Shown piece after piece: positions 1 through 8,936 of a stretch of 64,000 nt of DNA. The DNA comes from Aureispira sp963837355 (lineage in GTDB: Bacteria > Bacteroidota > Bacteroidia > Chitinophagales > Saprospiraceae): assembly GCA_963837355.1 (NCBI GenBank), contig CAWIMY010000007.1, forward strand, positions 434,001 through 498,000, given 5' to 3'. The number at the start of each line of letters is the position of its first letter. Position 1 is the first letter of the stretch. The notes under the pieces are model-generated. The model had not been told where the DNA came from. It saw only the letters and a program-made list of their open reading frames with translations, and did no database searches. The translations under genes were made by a program, and so were the position numbers.

Positions 1-353
1 AAGTGTAAAAGTATCCATTGCTCAAAAGCAATACTGGAAAAAGCTATGTGTACTTTTTTTCCATCAATGAGCTCTTCGGCTTTCTCTACTGCTGCTGCAT
101 GTTTGGTGTACCCATTTTTGTCATAGACTACCCAAACTTCGTCAAAGTCTCTAATCTTGGACTGTGCTTCTCTTACTAGTCCTATTTGATCCGACTTGTG
201 GTTGTTATTAGTGCGATCAGGATATATTGTTAGGGCAAAATGGCCTTCATCGTCTATCGCCTCTTTTATTCGTTCAAAGTAGAGAGGCTCTGTGTTTTTA
301 CCCTCGCAGGCAATAAAAACGGTCGTTGGCGCAGAGAATTTTTTTCTAGGCAT
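1..353 (-). CDS. RloB-like protein (AbiLii-type), C-terminus beyond window edge
   Basis: The reverse strand reads an open frame starting MPRKKFSAPTTVFIACEGKN and still open at position 1, so only about 117 N-terminal residues are visible. The start ATG lies inside the last codons of the ATPase gene upstream, an 8-base overlap typical of translationally coupled partners. Visible RloB-family features are the N-terminal 'CEGKNTEPLYF' stretch, 'VVYDKNG' in the middle and 'FEQWILLH' near the edge. These resemble the TOPRIM-like core of RloB proteins, which pair with RloA-type ATPases in restriction-linked and abortive-infection loci (AbiLi/AbiLii). A phage-defence role is inferred from family and pairing; the catalytic C-terminal half is not in the window. 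Confidence 0.75.
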   Translation of the reverse strand, partial: MPRKKFSAPTTVFIACEGKNTEPLYFERIKEAIDDEGHFALTIYPDRTNNNHKSDQIGLVREAQSKIRDFDEVWVVYDKNGYTKHAAAVEKAEELIDGKKVHIAFSSIAFEQWILLH

Positions 354-1668
354 TGGGATAAATAAATTGTAGTTCTTTAAGCTTTGGACGTCCTCCAAAT
401 TTTCCTGCCCGGTAACGAGATTCAAAATTGGTATCCTCTCGAACGCCATCAATTTCTTTAGCGCTGTAGAGAATTGTAGCGCCAAATTTATCTTTTTGAG
501 TAAACCAAAGTTGGTCTTTTCTAAAAATAGCTTTGTCTAGTAAAGTGATTTCATGAGTAGCAAACACTAATTGTGCTCCCTTTGGATTACTGACAGGATT
601 GTTGAAAAGACGAATCAAAAATTTACATAAATCAGGATGTAAGCTATTGTCCAACTCATCAAAAAATAAAATACCCCCCTCTTCTAACATTTCAATGATG
701 ATTCCTCCCAGTGCAAATAAGACTTTGGTTCCTTCCGATTCTTCGTCCAATAGATCAAACTCTACCGTATCTTTTAGGGTTCCTTGTTCATAGCGTTGGT
801 GTACCGCTACGGTGCGTAAGCTATTTTGTTTAACAACTTCTTCCCGAATAGACGTTGGTAAACTATCTGGAAACTGAAAATTATCTTCTTGTAACTGAAC
901 AGCCCGTACTTCTTCTATACGGGTATCTGCTACACGGATTAATTGAGATAAGCGTTGGCGCAATGGTTCATCGTTGCCATTAGCTATCTTCTTCGAAATC
1001 TTACGGCACAAATCAACTACATCGAAGCTGTTTAAAGCATTCCATATTTGTAAACCATCAAAATATTTGAATACAGCGGTCAGTTGTTGGTGCGGAATAT
1101 CGGCTCCAAACTTGGAAAGGTAAGCTTGATTGTTAAATATATTTTTAGGGATGTTTTTATCTTTTAAGGAAGTACCCAAGCTCACTGTGGTGAAATCACT
1201 AACTTCTTTAGAAGCCAGCCGTTTAAATAAATTAGCAGGCTTACCAGCAGGATAGAAGTCTAGTGTCTCTTCTAAAATTATTTTTTCTGTAAAACAAATA
1301 TTGTAGGCGTACTTTACCTCTTCAATTAGAAATACGATTGAAAAAACAATCGGTGCCTCCATTGTTTGACTATCCAATTTAAAAGGGGTGTATACTTTAA
1401 TAGACTTACCAACTGTCAGCGAATTAGAGCGGGTGGCAAGCCATTGTAGGGCAGCAATTGCTTTAATAAAATTACTTTTACCACTGGCATTTGCCCCGTA
1501 GAGTACAGCGGTTTTTAGCACGCGCAGGTAATCCGTCGTTTCTTTTTTTCTTACAGAAGCTTCAAACACATTGTCTGATTTACTTTTGCTAGCTTCTGCC
1601 ATTAAAGTCAAACTTTCCCGCTCTTTGATGGAGCGATAATTCTGAACAGAAAATTCAAGTAGCTTCAT
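346..1668 (-). CDS. RloA/AbiLi-type AAA ATPase (AAA_15/AAA_21)
   Basis: This is an ATP-binding protein of the RecF/SMC-like AAA_15/AAA_21 group, about 440 residues. The N-terminus 'MKLLEFSVQNYRSIKE' is the standard opening of this family and is followed by a Walker A, 'LYGANASGKSN', near residue 60. The Walker B region 'GGILFFDELDNSLHPDL' and the switch histidine stretch 'LVFATHEITLLD' lie in the C-terminal third. I chose the ATG at 1668 rather than the longer frame from 1692 because it gives the canonical N-terminus and leaves room for a -7 element at 1690-1697. It overlaps the RloB-like gene, so the two form one operon. The probable role is the sensor/ATPase half of a two-gene anti-phage system. 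Confidence 0.85.
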   Translation of the reverse strand: MKLLEFSVQNYRSIKERESLTLMAEASKSKSDNVFEASVRKKETTDYLRVLKTAVLYGANASGKSNFIKAIAALQWLATRSNSLTVGKSIKVYTPFKLDSQTMEAPIVFSIVFLIEEVKYAYNICFTEKIILEETLDFYPAGKPANLFKRLASKEVSDFTTVSLGTSLKDKNIPKNIFNNQAYLSKFGADIPHQQLTAVFKYFDGLQIWNALNSFDVVDLCRKISKKIANGNDEPLRQRLSQLIRVADTRIEEVRAVQLQEDNFQFPDSLPTSIREEVVKQNSLRTVAVHQRYEQGTLKDTVEFDLLDEESEGTKVLFALGGIIIEMLEEGGILFFDELDNSLHPDLCKFLIRLFNNPVSNPKGAQLVFATHEITLLDKAIFRKDQLWFTQKDKFGATILYSAKEIDGVREDTNFESRYRAGKFGGRPKLKELQFIYPNA

Positions 1669-1689
1669 TAGTCGTAATTTTAGTTTAAA

Positions 1690-1697
1690 CAAAATTA
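1690..1697 (-). promoter_or_regulatory. possible -7 element of the RloAB operon
   Basis: The reverse strand reads TAATTTTG, matching the Bacteroidota -7 consensus TAnnTTTG, 22 bases before the chosen ATG. No clear -33 TTG is present at the usual spacing, so this is only a candidate. Confidence 0.3.
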
Positions 1698-1825
1698 TAA
1701 CAAAAAGTGGACTAAAAAGATTCTTACAGCTAATTTTAAAGCTAATTCTACTAATAAGCTACAAAATAAGGCGTTTGATGAAGATAAGAAGTCTTTAAAA
1801 GCTACTATTAAAATAGATGAAACCC

Positions 1826-2078
1826 CTACCCCCGATCCCGCCACTTCAAAATAGGCCGCTCAAAACCATAATAAAGCACAGTAGAAAGCAAGATGGTGCC
1901 GCCCCAAAACAAGCCATACGCCAAGAGCTGTTGCCCCTCAGTTTCTAAGGGCATGTACGTGACGAGAAGCTGGGCGATCATTAAATTGGTTAAGTATAAG
2001 GAATAGAAAATATAGGAACAAAGGGGGAGAAGGAGCGCAACAAACCTAGAATAAAAGTAGCAGTTTAAAATTTTTTAC
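1826..2078 (-). pseudogene. C-terminal remnant of an acyltransferase-3 (OafA-like) membrane protein
   Basis: A reverse-strand frame of about 80 codons without a usable start ends in 'YYGFERPILKWRDRG'. Upstream in the same frame are two hydrophobic stretches, 'VALLLPLCSYIFYSLYLTNL' and 'YGLFWGGTILLSTVL'. The penultimate and last membrane helices followed by an (E)-R-P-x-L-K-W tail are characteristic of the C-terminus of acyltransferase family 3 enzymes. The frame is closed on its 5' side by two adjacent stops (tag taa), and nothing resembling the N-terminal 250-300 residues lies nearby. This looks like a leftover from a deletion or insertion next to the RloAB island. Confidence 0.55.
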
Positions 2079-2178
2079 TAGCGCTTTTTGACGGCTTAGA
2101 CTATTTTATACCAGAAGTTAGGTAGAAGGAAGGTTTTTTTCTTTCTTTAGGAATTCCTAGTCCGCCAACACATTTCTA

Positions 2179-2961
2179 ATGATTCTAAAAAGCATTCAAA
2201 TTTTTCCGATTAAATCCCTAGACCGTGTGGTGGTCGAGCACGTTTGTGTCAGCGAAGGGCAAGCCTTGGCCTTTGATCGGCGTTGGGCCATTCACCGTGC
2301 CCGTGATGGACGGACGGTCAATGGAAAAAAATATCCTGCCGTGCATCAATTGCGCGCAACCTATGACTTAGAACAAAAGATCGTCCAGCTACAAGCTCCC
2401 GAACAGGCCGAGCAACGCTTCTCCTTGGAAGGGGATTTTCAGGCGCTCAATCACTACTTGTCGGATTATTTTGGCGAAGCCGTAGCGGTGTCCGAAGATA
2501 AGAAGCGTGGCTTTCCCGACCATACCACAGGTAATGTTGGGGCTTCTTTGGTGTCGATACAGACGTTAGCGACCGTCGCCGAATGGTTTGAGTTGTCTTT
2601 AGAGGAAGTCAATCGGCGAATGCGTATGAATTTTATAGTGGAAGCGCCTGCGGCTTTTGCCGAAGATGCTTTGTTGTCGCAAAGCAAGGAAAATCCCAAT
2701 GGCTTCCGATTTGGCGAAGTCGGTTGGTCTGCTTACAAACCCTGTGTACGTTGTCCTGTGCCCACGCGAGATTCTAAAACAGGCGCGGTTATTCGGGGCT
2801 TTCAGAAAGAATTTATGCAGCGCCGCTTGGCGGCGCAACCGCAATTGTTGGAACACGCCTTGTACGAGCACGCGTATATGTGTGGGTTGGTGTTACAGTT
2901 GTTGGCGGCCTCTGTGGGCAAAACCATTCGTGTAGGAGCAGTAATAGAAGCTATGAAATAA
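2179..2961 (+). CDS. MOSC-domain protein (MOSC N-terminal beta-barrel family)
   Basis: A 260-residue protein with the N-terminal beta-barrel typical of YcbX/mARC-like MOSC proteins ('IKSLDRVVVEHV', 'AFDRRWAIHRARDG') and a C-terminal MOSC domain with 'EVGWSAYKPCVRCPVPTRD'. The cysteine in 'KPCVRCPV' is in the place of the molybdenum-cofactor ligand of the family. The length fits the short versions without a fused 2Fe-2S ferredoxin domain. Members act as molybdenum-cofactor-dependent oxidoreductases or sulfur-carrier proteins; the substrate cannot be told from sequence. The gene ends 11 bases inside the convergent desaturase gene. Confidence 0.85.
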   Translation: MILKSIQIFPIKSLDRVVVEHVCVSEGQALAFDRRWAIHRARDGRTVNGKKYPAVHQLRATYDLEQKIVQLQAPEQAEQRFSLEGDFQALNHYLSDYFGEAVAVSEDKKRGFPDHTTGNVGASLVSIQTLATVAEWFELSLEEVNRRMRMNFIVEAPAAFAEDALLSQSKENPNGFRFGEVGWSAYKPCVRCPVPTRDSKTGAVIRGFQKEFMQRRLAAQPQLLEHALYEHAYMCGLVLQLLAASVGKTIRVGAVIEAMK

Positions 2962-3952
2962 GGGTGTTGGAAGGGGGCGTAGGGTTTTGTATGGCCAATT
3001 GAATGACTTTCCAGTAATTTTCTTCTAATAAGCCCTTGTCAAAGAACCCGCGTTGCTTGATTAAGCGGTGCATTTTGGGTAGGTTATAAGACGGTACTCC
3101 CATTAACAAATGGTGCTCCACGTGATAATTGACCTGATAAGGAGCAAAGAGCATACGTTCCAAGAAATTGGCGTAGGTCGTTCGTGTGTTGGCGTAAGGA
3201 TCGCGGCTATCGGGAACCATCGAATGTTCGGCCATCGAGCGCACGCGAATACAAAATTGAAAGGTCGTCAAATAGGCCACCACCCACAACAAGTAGCACC
3301 AGCCCGAGGCAAAAATCGACAGCAAGACCCACATCCCTACATTCACCAAAATAGGCCCACCTAATTGGCGGTAACAAACCTTTATAAATGCTCCCCAAGT
3401 TCTATCTTTTTGAGAAACGCGTTTTAGTTGATTTCCTAGGTGGTATTCCAAATAGCCCAGCTGCATCAGCAACAAGCCAAAAAAGGCCTTGATTCCTGTT
3501 TGCCCCGTCAAATCTCTAAAAAACTTGCGTCCCATACTTTTGGCAGAAGTAGGATAACCGCGCGCGAGGAGTAAATCGGGGTCTTCTTCTAGGCCTGTAT
3601 GTACGTGGTGGGTCAAGTGGTAAGGGCGATAGCGCAGTATGTCTTGAAAAATAGGATAGGCGCCCAACCAACGCCCTACAAAATCATTGACCTTCTTGTT
3701 GCTCAATACCGCATAATGCGACGCATCGTGCAATAAAATGGCACACGCTAGTTGCTTGCCGCCCAAAATAAACAGCGATAACACCACCGTAAAGGGATTA
3801 AAATAGAAATAGGGCAGCAGCAAGGCGAGCATAATCCACCCCCAATGTAAACCGATGGCCCACACGGCTTTCCAGTCTTGCATGTGTAGTAAATCGCGGC
3901 GTTCTTCGGCGGTCAAATAGCCATCGGTCGATAGTTGTTGCATACTTGGCAT
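2951..3952 (-). CDS. fatty acid desaturase family membrane protein
   Basis: An integral membrane di-iron desaturase/hydroxylase of about 333 residues. All three histidine boxes are visible: HDASH near residue 90, HLTHHVHTG near residue 130 and HVEHHL near residue 270. Hydrophobic segments lie between them ('WIMLALLLPYFYFNPFTVVL', 'WVLLSIFASGWCYLLWVVAY'). These coordinate the di-iron centre that introduces a double bond or hydroxyl group into acyl chains or carotenoid-like lipids. I prefer the ATG at 3952 ('MPSMQQLSTDGYL') over the ORF start 45 bases upstream, which adds an unusual tail. The gene is convergent with the MOSC gene. The exact substrate is not predictable here. Confidence 0.88.
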   Translation of the reverse strand: MPSMQQLSTDGYLTAEERRDLLHMQDWKAVWAIGLHWGWIMLALLLPYFYFNPFTVVLSLFILGGKQLACAILLHDASHYAVLSNKKVNDFVGRWLGAYPIFQDILRYRPYHLTHHVHTGLEEDPDLLLARGYPTSAKSMGRKFFRDLTGQTGIKAFFGLLLMQLGYLEYHLGNQLKRVSQKDRTWGAFIKVCYRQLGGPILVNVGMWVLLSIFASGWCYLLWVVAYLTTFQFCIRVRSMAEHSMVPDSRDPYANTRTTYANFLERMLFAPYQVNYHVEHHLLMGVPSYNLPKMHRLIKQRGFFDKGLLEENYWKVIQLAIQNPTPPSNTLIS

Positions 3953-4155
3953 CTTGTTGTTGAAGTAAAGCAGCATTCTTGTTATTGAGAATACCATCTA
4001 ATTTACTCAATTTATAAGGAGCATTCAAGCATAAGCTTAACTTTTTGGTTAATGTGGGAGATAGATGGGGAGTGTCTAAAACGATAAAACCTGTTAATCC
4101 CCAGTGGCCTCGTATGCGGGGCAGCCACCTAAAATAATCGTTTAGAAATAGCTTT

Positions 4156-5190
4156 TTACAAGTAATCTACATCTACTGCATAGGGATAAGTAATCAATAC
4201 TTGAATCGCATTATCAATAGACATATTCTTAAAGAAAACGCGGTAAAGTATTTCTACAATAGGAGTAGTCACCCCTAAATGAGAGACGAGGGCACGAATG
4301 GTTTCCAATGTTTTTACCCCTTCAATCACATCTGAACTTTCTTTCATGATGTCTTCCAAGCTATCGCCTTGGCCTAAGCGGAAGCCCGCTTGGTAATTGC
4401 GGCTATTGGGACTGGAGGCTGTGGCGACCAAATCGCCAATTCCTGCAACGCCCAAAAAGGGCTTGATGTCTGCGCCTACAGCTTTGCCGATGTGGATCAT
4501 CTCGGAGAGGCCACGGGTAATGAGCAGCGCCCAAAGATTTTTTCCAAGGCCTTTGCCGCCTAAGATGCCTGCCGCTAAGGCGATGATGTTTTTGAGGGCA
4601 CCCGCTAGCTCGGCACCGATAATATCGTGGTCGCCGTAGACTTGAAAGCGGTTACTTTTGAGCACGGCTTGGCCTGCTTTAATGACTTCGGTAAAGGGGC
4701 TGGCAATCAGTGTTGCGGCGGGTTGACCTTCCATGATTTCCTTAGAGAGGTTGGGGCCAGAAAGGCACCCAATACGGCAGACGATGCTTTCTTCTTCGAT
4801 AACTTCACTCATCGTTTTGATGTGTTCGGGGCGTAGGGTTTCCCCTTCTGCTAACGGCTGTAAATCTAAGCCTTTGGTTCCGTGGATGAGAAAGTGACGC
4901 GGATCAAGGAAAGGGCTTAGTTGGCGCATCATGCTCCGAAATGCCTGTGAGGGCACAATAGGAAACAACAATTGGCACTGCTGGGCAACCAACCGAATAT
5001 CGGACACGGCCTTGATGCGTGGCGAGAGGTTGCTGTAAACGCCTTCGCGGTTTTCGATGGCTAGGCGGACTTCCTCGCGGCGAGCGTATAACAACACGTC
5101 CACATTCTCCGCTAAGAGATTGGCAATGGCACGGCCAAAACTTCCCGAACCAATGATGCCAACGGGGGCTTGTTGTTTAGTTGCTTCCAT
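4156..5190 (-). CDS. gpsA: NAD(P)H-dependent glycerol-3-phosphate dehydrogenase
   Basis: This enzyme reduces dihydroxyacetone phosphate to sn-glycerol 3-phosphate for phospholipid synthesis in the cytoplasm. The N-terminal Rossmann motif 'GIIGSGSFGRAIANLLAE' is intact, as are 'FLIHGTKGLDL', 'GCLSGPNLSKEI' and the substrate-binding 'ELAGALKNIIALAAGI' with the catalytic lysine. The C-terminal domain has 'GIGDLVATASSPNSRNYQAG'. The length of 344 residues is normal. It appears to be transcribed alone. Confidence 0.95.
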   Translation of the reverse strand: MEATKQQAPVGIIGSGSFGRAIANLLAENVDVLLYARREEVRLAIENREGVYSNLSPRIKAVSDIRLVAQQCQLLFPIVPSQAFRSMMRQLSPFLDPRHFLIHGTKGLDLQPLAEGETLRPEHIKTMSEVIEEESIVCRIGCLSGPNLSKEIMEGQPAATLIASPFTEVIKAGQAVLKSNRFQVYGDHDIIGAELAGALKNIIALAAGILGGKGLGKNLWALLITRGLSEMIHIGKAVGADIKPFLGVAGIGDLVATASSPNSRNYQAGFRLGQGDSLEDIMKESSDVIEGVKTLETIRALVSHLGVTTPIVEILYRVFFKNMSIDNAIQVLITYPYAVDVDYL

Positions 5191-5591
5191 AATTACAATT
5201 GTCTAAGTAGAACCCGCTTAAAATAACAATAAAACAGGCCAAAGTCAGCTAATACGTTCAAAGATACTTATTATAAAGCAAAACGAAAACAAAGCATAGA
5301 CTAGTTCTACCCTAAAAGGGAAACATCCTCAAAAACTTATTTTTTAAGCCTTAACAAAATAAAAACAGCTTTTTTAGACCATCCAACCACCACAATCCGT
5401 TAAAGGAACATCTAAACAACTAAACCTCCATGCCTTGGGCTAGAGGCTACCAACAACTCGCTTTTAGGAGTAACCAGCTCCACGTCTTCCAATAATGCGT
5501 TTATAAAAGCACTTAACTAAACAAACTGAATGGCTGGAACTGCCCGCAATGACGCGCCACTTCTCTTCCCGTTCCCCAAAACAACACTAGT
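5191..5591. other. divergent intergenic region gpsA / VWA protein
   Basis: About 400 bases without a gene. On the reverse strand a TATCTTTG sequence (5259-5266) fits the -7 consensus TAnnTTTG about 69 bases before gpsA, with no well-placed -33 partner. I see no tRNA, convincing small ORF or strong stem-loop. The promoter of the VWA gene must also lie here but I could not pick it out. Confidence 0.4.
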
Positions 5592-6782
5592 ATGAAAAAT
5601 TCAATCGTTTTGCTGTTTTTTCTAGTCAGCAGCTTAGGCTTTTCTTGCCAATACCTCACCGCCAACGATAGCCACCCTGATCCTACCACAAACGCGGCTG
5701 TTGCCAACAGGCCCAACAACAAACCCAATGCGGCTCCAAAAATCCAAGTAGCGCTGATTTTAGATACCAGTGGTAGCATGGATGGGCTGATTGACCAAGC
5801 AAAATCTCAGTTGTGGAAAATGGTCAACGAATTGGCGACCTCTAAACGCGATGGAAAAATTCCAACCATTGAGCTCGCCCTCTACGAATATGGCAAAGAT
5901 GCTTTGGCAGCCAAAGATGGCTATTTGCAAGCCTTGGTTCCATTGACCAATGACCTCGATTTGGTCTCTGAAAAATTATTTGCCTTGAGCACCAATGGCG
6001 GCGAAGAATACTGCGGCTGGGCAATCAAAGATGCTACTCAAAAATTAGTCTGGAGCGATAATAAAAACGATTTAAAAATTATCATCATTGCAGGCAACGA
6101 AGGATTTAACCAAGGAGAAGTAGACTATAAAATTTCCTGTAAAGAAGCCATTACGGATGGTATCGTTGTCAATACTATTTTCTGTGGTAACTGTGAAGAA
6201 GGCATCCGCTTATTGTGGCAAGATGGTGCTGATCGCGCGGAAGGCCAATATTTGTGTATTAATCAAAACGATAAAGTTGCCCATATTCCTACGCCTTACG
6301 ATAGCGAACTCGGCGAACTTAACAACCAACTCAACGATACCTACATTGCTTTTGGGGCGGAAGGTTCGATGCGCCAAGAACGCCAAGTCATGCAGGATGA
6401 CAATGCCGCCCAATATGGTGCAGGCAATGTGGCCTCGCGTGCTGCTTCTAAATCTAAAAAATCGGCCTACAACAACAAAACTTGGGATGCCGTGGATGCT
6501 ATGGAAGACAATGAAGAAGTGGTAGAAGAGATGGAAGAGGAATACTTGCCAGATAACATGAAGAAAATGAGCGTAGAAGAGCGCAAAGCTTACATCAAAG
6601 AAAAAGCCGAAGAACGCGCAACCGTTCAGAAAGAAATTCAAGAAGTAGCTAAAAAAAGAGCGGAATTTATTGCGAACAAACGCAAAGAGGATGTAGGCTC
6701 GAATAAAAATACCCTCGATCAAGTGATGCTCAAAACTATCCGCGAGCAAGCCGAGAAAAAAGGCTACAATTTTGAAAAATAG
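5592..6782 (+). CDS. secreted von Willebrand factor A (VWA) domain protein
   Basis: A 396-residue exported protein. The N-terminus (residues 1-20, 'IVLLFFLVSSLGFSC') is a signal peptide with a cysteine that could be a relaxed lipobox. A Pro/Asn-rich spacer precedes the VWA domain (about residues 50-245), which carries an intact MIDAS motif, 'DTSGSMDGLIDQAKSQ', and later 'TNGGEEYCGWAI'. The last 130 residues are highly charged and likely helical, with acidic ('EDNEEVVEEMEEEYL') and Lys/Glu-rich stretches. VWA domains bind metal ions and protein partners. The gene stands alone and is followed by a strong bidirectional terminator. No specific function is known to me. Confidence 0.8.
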   Translation: MKNSIVLLFFLVSSLGFSCQYLTANDSHPDPTTNAAVANRPNNKPNAAPKIQVALILDTSGSMDGLIDQAKSQLWKMVNELATSKRDGKIPTIELALYEYGKDALAAKDGYLQALVPLTNDLDLVSEKLFALSTNGGEEYCGWAIKDATQKLVWSDNKNDLKIIIIAGNEGFNQGEVDYKISCKEAITDGIVVNTIFCGNCEEGIRLLWQDGADRAEGQYLCINQNDKVAHIPTPYDSELGELNNQLNDTYIAFGAEGSMRQERQVMQDDNAAQYGAGNVASRAASKSKKSAYNNKTWDAVDAMEDNEEVVEEMEEEYLPDNMKKMSVEERKAYIKEKAEERATVQKEIQEVAKKRAEFIANKRKEDVGSNKNTLDQVMLKTIREQAEKKGYNFEK

Positions 6783-6840
6783 CAGCTTGGTTTTTCCTTA
6801 TTCTTATTGAAACTAGTTCCAAACTAGCAAGCAAAGCACA

Positions 6841-6905
6841 AAAAGAACGTTCATAAATGAGTTTTGACATCTAATGTCACTACATTTATTAACGTTCTTT
6901 TTTTA
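6841..6905. terminator. long bidirectional stem-loop terminator
   Basis: AAAAGAACGTTCATAAATG pairs with CATTTATTAACGTTCTTTT with one mismatch, around a 22-base loop. It has A-runs on the left and T-runs on the right. It separates the VWA and CDGSH genes. Confidence 0.8.
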
Positions 6906-6938
6906 TTTTCTTAATTAACACTCGATAATAAGCGCCTT

Positions 6939-7196
6939 ATGGATCATAACAAACAACCCGTCATTGCAGGCAGAATGCCTATCCCTGTAGAATTAGAAGC
7001 AGGCAAAACTTACGCTTGGTGCTCTTGTGGGCTTTCTAGTACCCAACCTTGGTGCGACGGTAAGCACCGCGCTAACAACGAATTTGTACCCGTTGTTTTC
7101 AAAGCTGAAGAAACCAAAACAGCTTATGCTTGTACCTGCAAACACAGCAAAACGCCACAATTTTGTGACGGTAGCCACGCCAAATTACCCCAGTAA
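6939..7196 (+). CDS. double CDGSH iron-sulfur domain protein
   Basis: An 85-residue protein with two tandem CDGSH-type 2Fe-2S motifs: 'CSCGLSSTQPWCDGKH' (about residues 24-39) and 'CTCKHSKTPQFCDGSH' (about residues 64-79). Each has the C-x-C-x9-C-x3-H ligand set that binds one 2Fe-2S cluster with three Cys and one His. It matches the MitoNEET/Miner2-like bacterial proteins that work in electron or cluster transfer. No transmembrane segment is present, so it is probably cytoplasmic. The redox partner is unknown. Confidence 0.92.
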   Translation: MDHNKQPVIAGRMPIPVELEAGKTYAWCSCGLSSTQPWCDGKHRANNEFVPVVFKAEETKTAYACTCKHSKTPQFCDGSHAKLPQ

Positions 7197-7210
7197 GCTA
7201 TAGCTGAATA

Positions 7211-7621
7211 CTACGCCAAAAAACGCGCTTGCTGCTCTGGAGTAGGAAGCGCGCAGGCATCTTTTTGCCCCATCCAACGGTAGCGATTGCGCGCCACCCA
7301 ACGGTACACGGCATCGCGAATAAAACGCGGCACCACGATAAATCCATAAAGCAACGGCCAAGCACCCGACAAGTGCCGCGTTGCTCTCAAGGCAGCCGTT
7401 GAATAAGTATACGCGTTGTTGTTCTCAATTAACACCAGCCCCTCTAAAAATTGCGGATCCAAGCCATGCTGTACCAACAGCTCCTTGGCAATATCCGATT
7501 GGAGGGGGGCAAACTGAAAATGCTGTTGCGGATCGCGTTGTATAATGAACTGCACACTGCGATCACAGAGGTTGCAAACCCCATCAAATAGAAGAATTGC
7601 TTTGTCGCCAGAAGTTGTCAT
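7211..7621 (-). CDS. DCC-family thiol-disulfide oxidoreductase (DUF393)
   Basis: A 136-residue protein opening with 'ILLFDGVCNLCDRSVQFIIQ'. This contains the D-x-x-C-x-x-C motif (CNLC) that defines the DCC/DUF393 family. The rest follows the family pattern, including 'FQFAPLQSDIAKELL', 'YSTAALRATRHLSGAWPLLY' and 'IPR-type' ending 'VVPRFIRDAVYRWVARNRYR'. It is probably a small thioredoxin-like redox protein. It is read from the same strand as rmuC, 13 bases downstream of it, so they are likely cotranscribed; a functional link is not established. Confidence 0.9.
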   Translation of the reverse strand: MTTSGDKAILLFDGVCNLCDRSVQFIIQRDPQQHFQFAPLQSDIAKELLVQHGLDPQFLEGLVLIENNNAYTYSTAALRATRHLSGAWPLLYGFIVVPRFIRDAVYRWVARNRYRWMGQKDACALPTPEQQARFLA

Positions 7622-7634
7622 AAGTAGTTTTTAT

Positions 7635-8936
7635 TTATACCGTTTCTATGTCTTCTCCGAGGTGTTCGGGAAGTTGTTTGCTGGCTTTGGCACCCAATTC
7701 TTTGAGCTGTGCGGCACGGGTAACCAAATTGCCACGGCCATATTGTAGCTTTTTCATGGCCTCGTTGTACTCAACATCTACCGAGCGAATTTTGTCCCCC
7801 AACTTTTGTAAATCTTCGGTAAAGCCTACAAACTTGTCGTACATTTTACCTGCCCGTTCAGCAATTTCCAACGCATTTCGGTTTTGGTTTTCTTGTTGCC
7901 AAACATTGGCAATGGTACGTGTGGTAGCGAGCAGCGTCATGGGACTGACAATGATGACATTTTGCTCAAAAGCTTGGTAAAACAATTGATGGTCATTTTG
8001 CATGGCCAAGGCGTAGGCGGCTTCTAGTGGTACAAACATCAAAACAAAATCTAGGCTGTTGAGTTGGTTGATTTGCTGGTATTTTTTGCGGCTCAACTCC
8101 TTGACGTGATTTTTGACGGAGGTCAAATGTTCTTTCAAGGCTTGCTCGGCTTGCGCTTCGCTGGGCGCATTGCTAAAACGCTCGTAGGCGGTTAGGCTCA
8201 TTTTAGAATCAATGACCAACTGTTTTTTGTTGGGTAAATTTAGGATTAAATCGGGCAGTTGGCGGCGGCCATCTTCGTTGAGGAACAGCTCTTGGGTGGA
8301 GTATTCTAAGTCTTTGCGCAAGCCAGATTTCTCTAATAAACGTTCCAAAATGAGCTCGCCCCAATTGCCTTGTGTTTTGGCTTCGCCTTTGAGGGCGCGG
8401 GTAAGGTTGCGCGTTTCCGCGTTCATTTCTTGATTGAGCGTCGTGAGCTGGCGAATTTGCTCCTGTAAGGTCGCGCGCTGCTGGCTTTCATTGCCATAAA
8501 AACCCGCCACTTGCTCTTCAAAATGTTTAATTTTTTCCTGTAAGGGATTTAAAAGTGCCGTTAGGTTTTGTTGGTTTTGTGCAGTAAATTTTTCGCTCTT
8601 TTCTTCTAGCAACGCATTGGCCGTGTGGGCAAATTCTAAGCGAAATTGCTCTTGGATGCGCTGCAACTGTCCTTGTTGTTCTAATAGTTTTTCCTCTTGA
8701 TGACGCAGGTTTTGTTCTTGTGCCGCCAAGACTTTGTTGAGGTCGATGCACTCAATTTCTTTGTCTTCTAACTGCTGTTCCAAGCGGTCAATTCGAGTGG
8801 TAGCCGTCTCATAGACGGCTTTTAGAACTTGGGGTTCTGGAGAGTTGGGGGTGTTTTTTTTGTAGTGTAATACAGCGACTAAATAACCCAGCGCCAAGCC
8901 GAGTCCAATGCCGATACCTAGATAGAGCAATTCCAT
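7635..8936 (-). CDS. rmuC: DNA recombination protein RmuC
   Basis: A 433-residue protein with an N-terminal membrane helix ('LLYLGIGIGLGLALGYLVAV'), a coiled-coil of about 140 residues rich in Gln/Glu/Leu, and the conserved RmuC nuclease-like core. The core shows 'GNWGELILERLLEKSGLRKD', 'LPDLILNLPNKKQLVIDSKM' and 'FVLMFVPLEAAYALA'. RmuC limits inversions at short inverted repeats and is thought to be a PD-(D/E)XK-type nuclease. That may matter in a genome with many palindromic elements. The length is normal and it precedes the DCC gene in a probable operon. Confidence 0.92.
   Translation of the reverse strand: MELLYLGIGIGLGLALGYLVAVLHYKKNTPNSPEPQVLKAVYETATTRIDRLEQQLEDKEIECIDLNKVLAAQEQNLRHQEEKLLEQQGQLQRIQEQFRLEFAHTANALLEEKSEKFTAQNQQNLTALLNPLQEKIKHFEEQVAGFYGNESQQRATLQEQIRQLTTLNQEMNAETRNLTRALKGEAKTQGNWGELILERLLEKSGLRKDLEYSTQELFLNEDGRRQLPDLILNLPNKKQLVIDSKMSLTAYERFSNAPSEAQAEQALKEHLTSVKNHVKELSRKKYQQINQLNSLDFVLMFVPLEAAYALAMQNDHQLFYQAFEQNVIIVSPMTLLATTRTIANVWQQENQNRNALEIAERAGKMYDKFVGFTEDLQKLGDKIRSVDVEYNEAMKKLQYGRGNLVTRAAQLKELGAKASKQLPEHLGEDIETV

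Noticed and set aside
6210..6749. 179-codon reverse ORF inside the VWA gene
   Set aside because: Phe/Ile-rich shadow of the Lys/Glu-rich coding strand of a clear gene.
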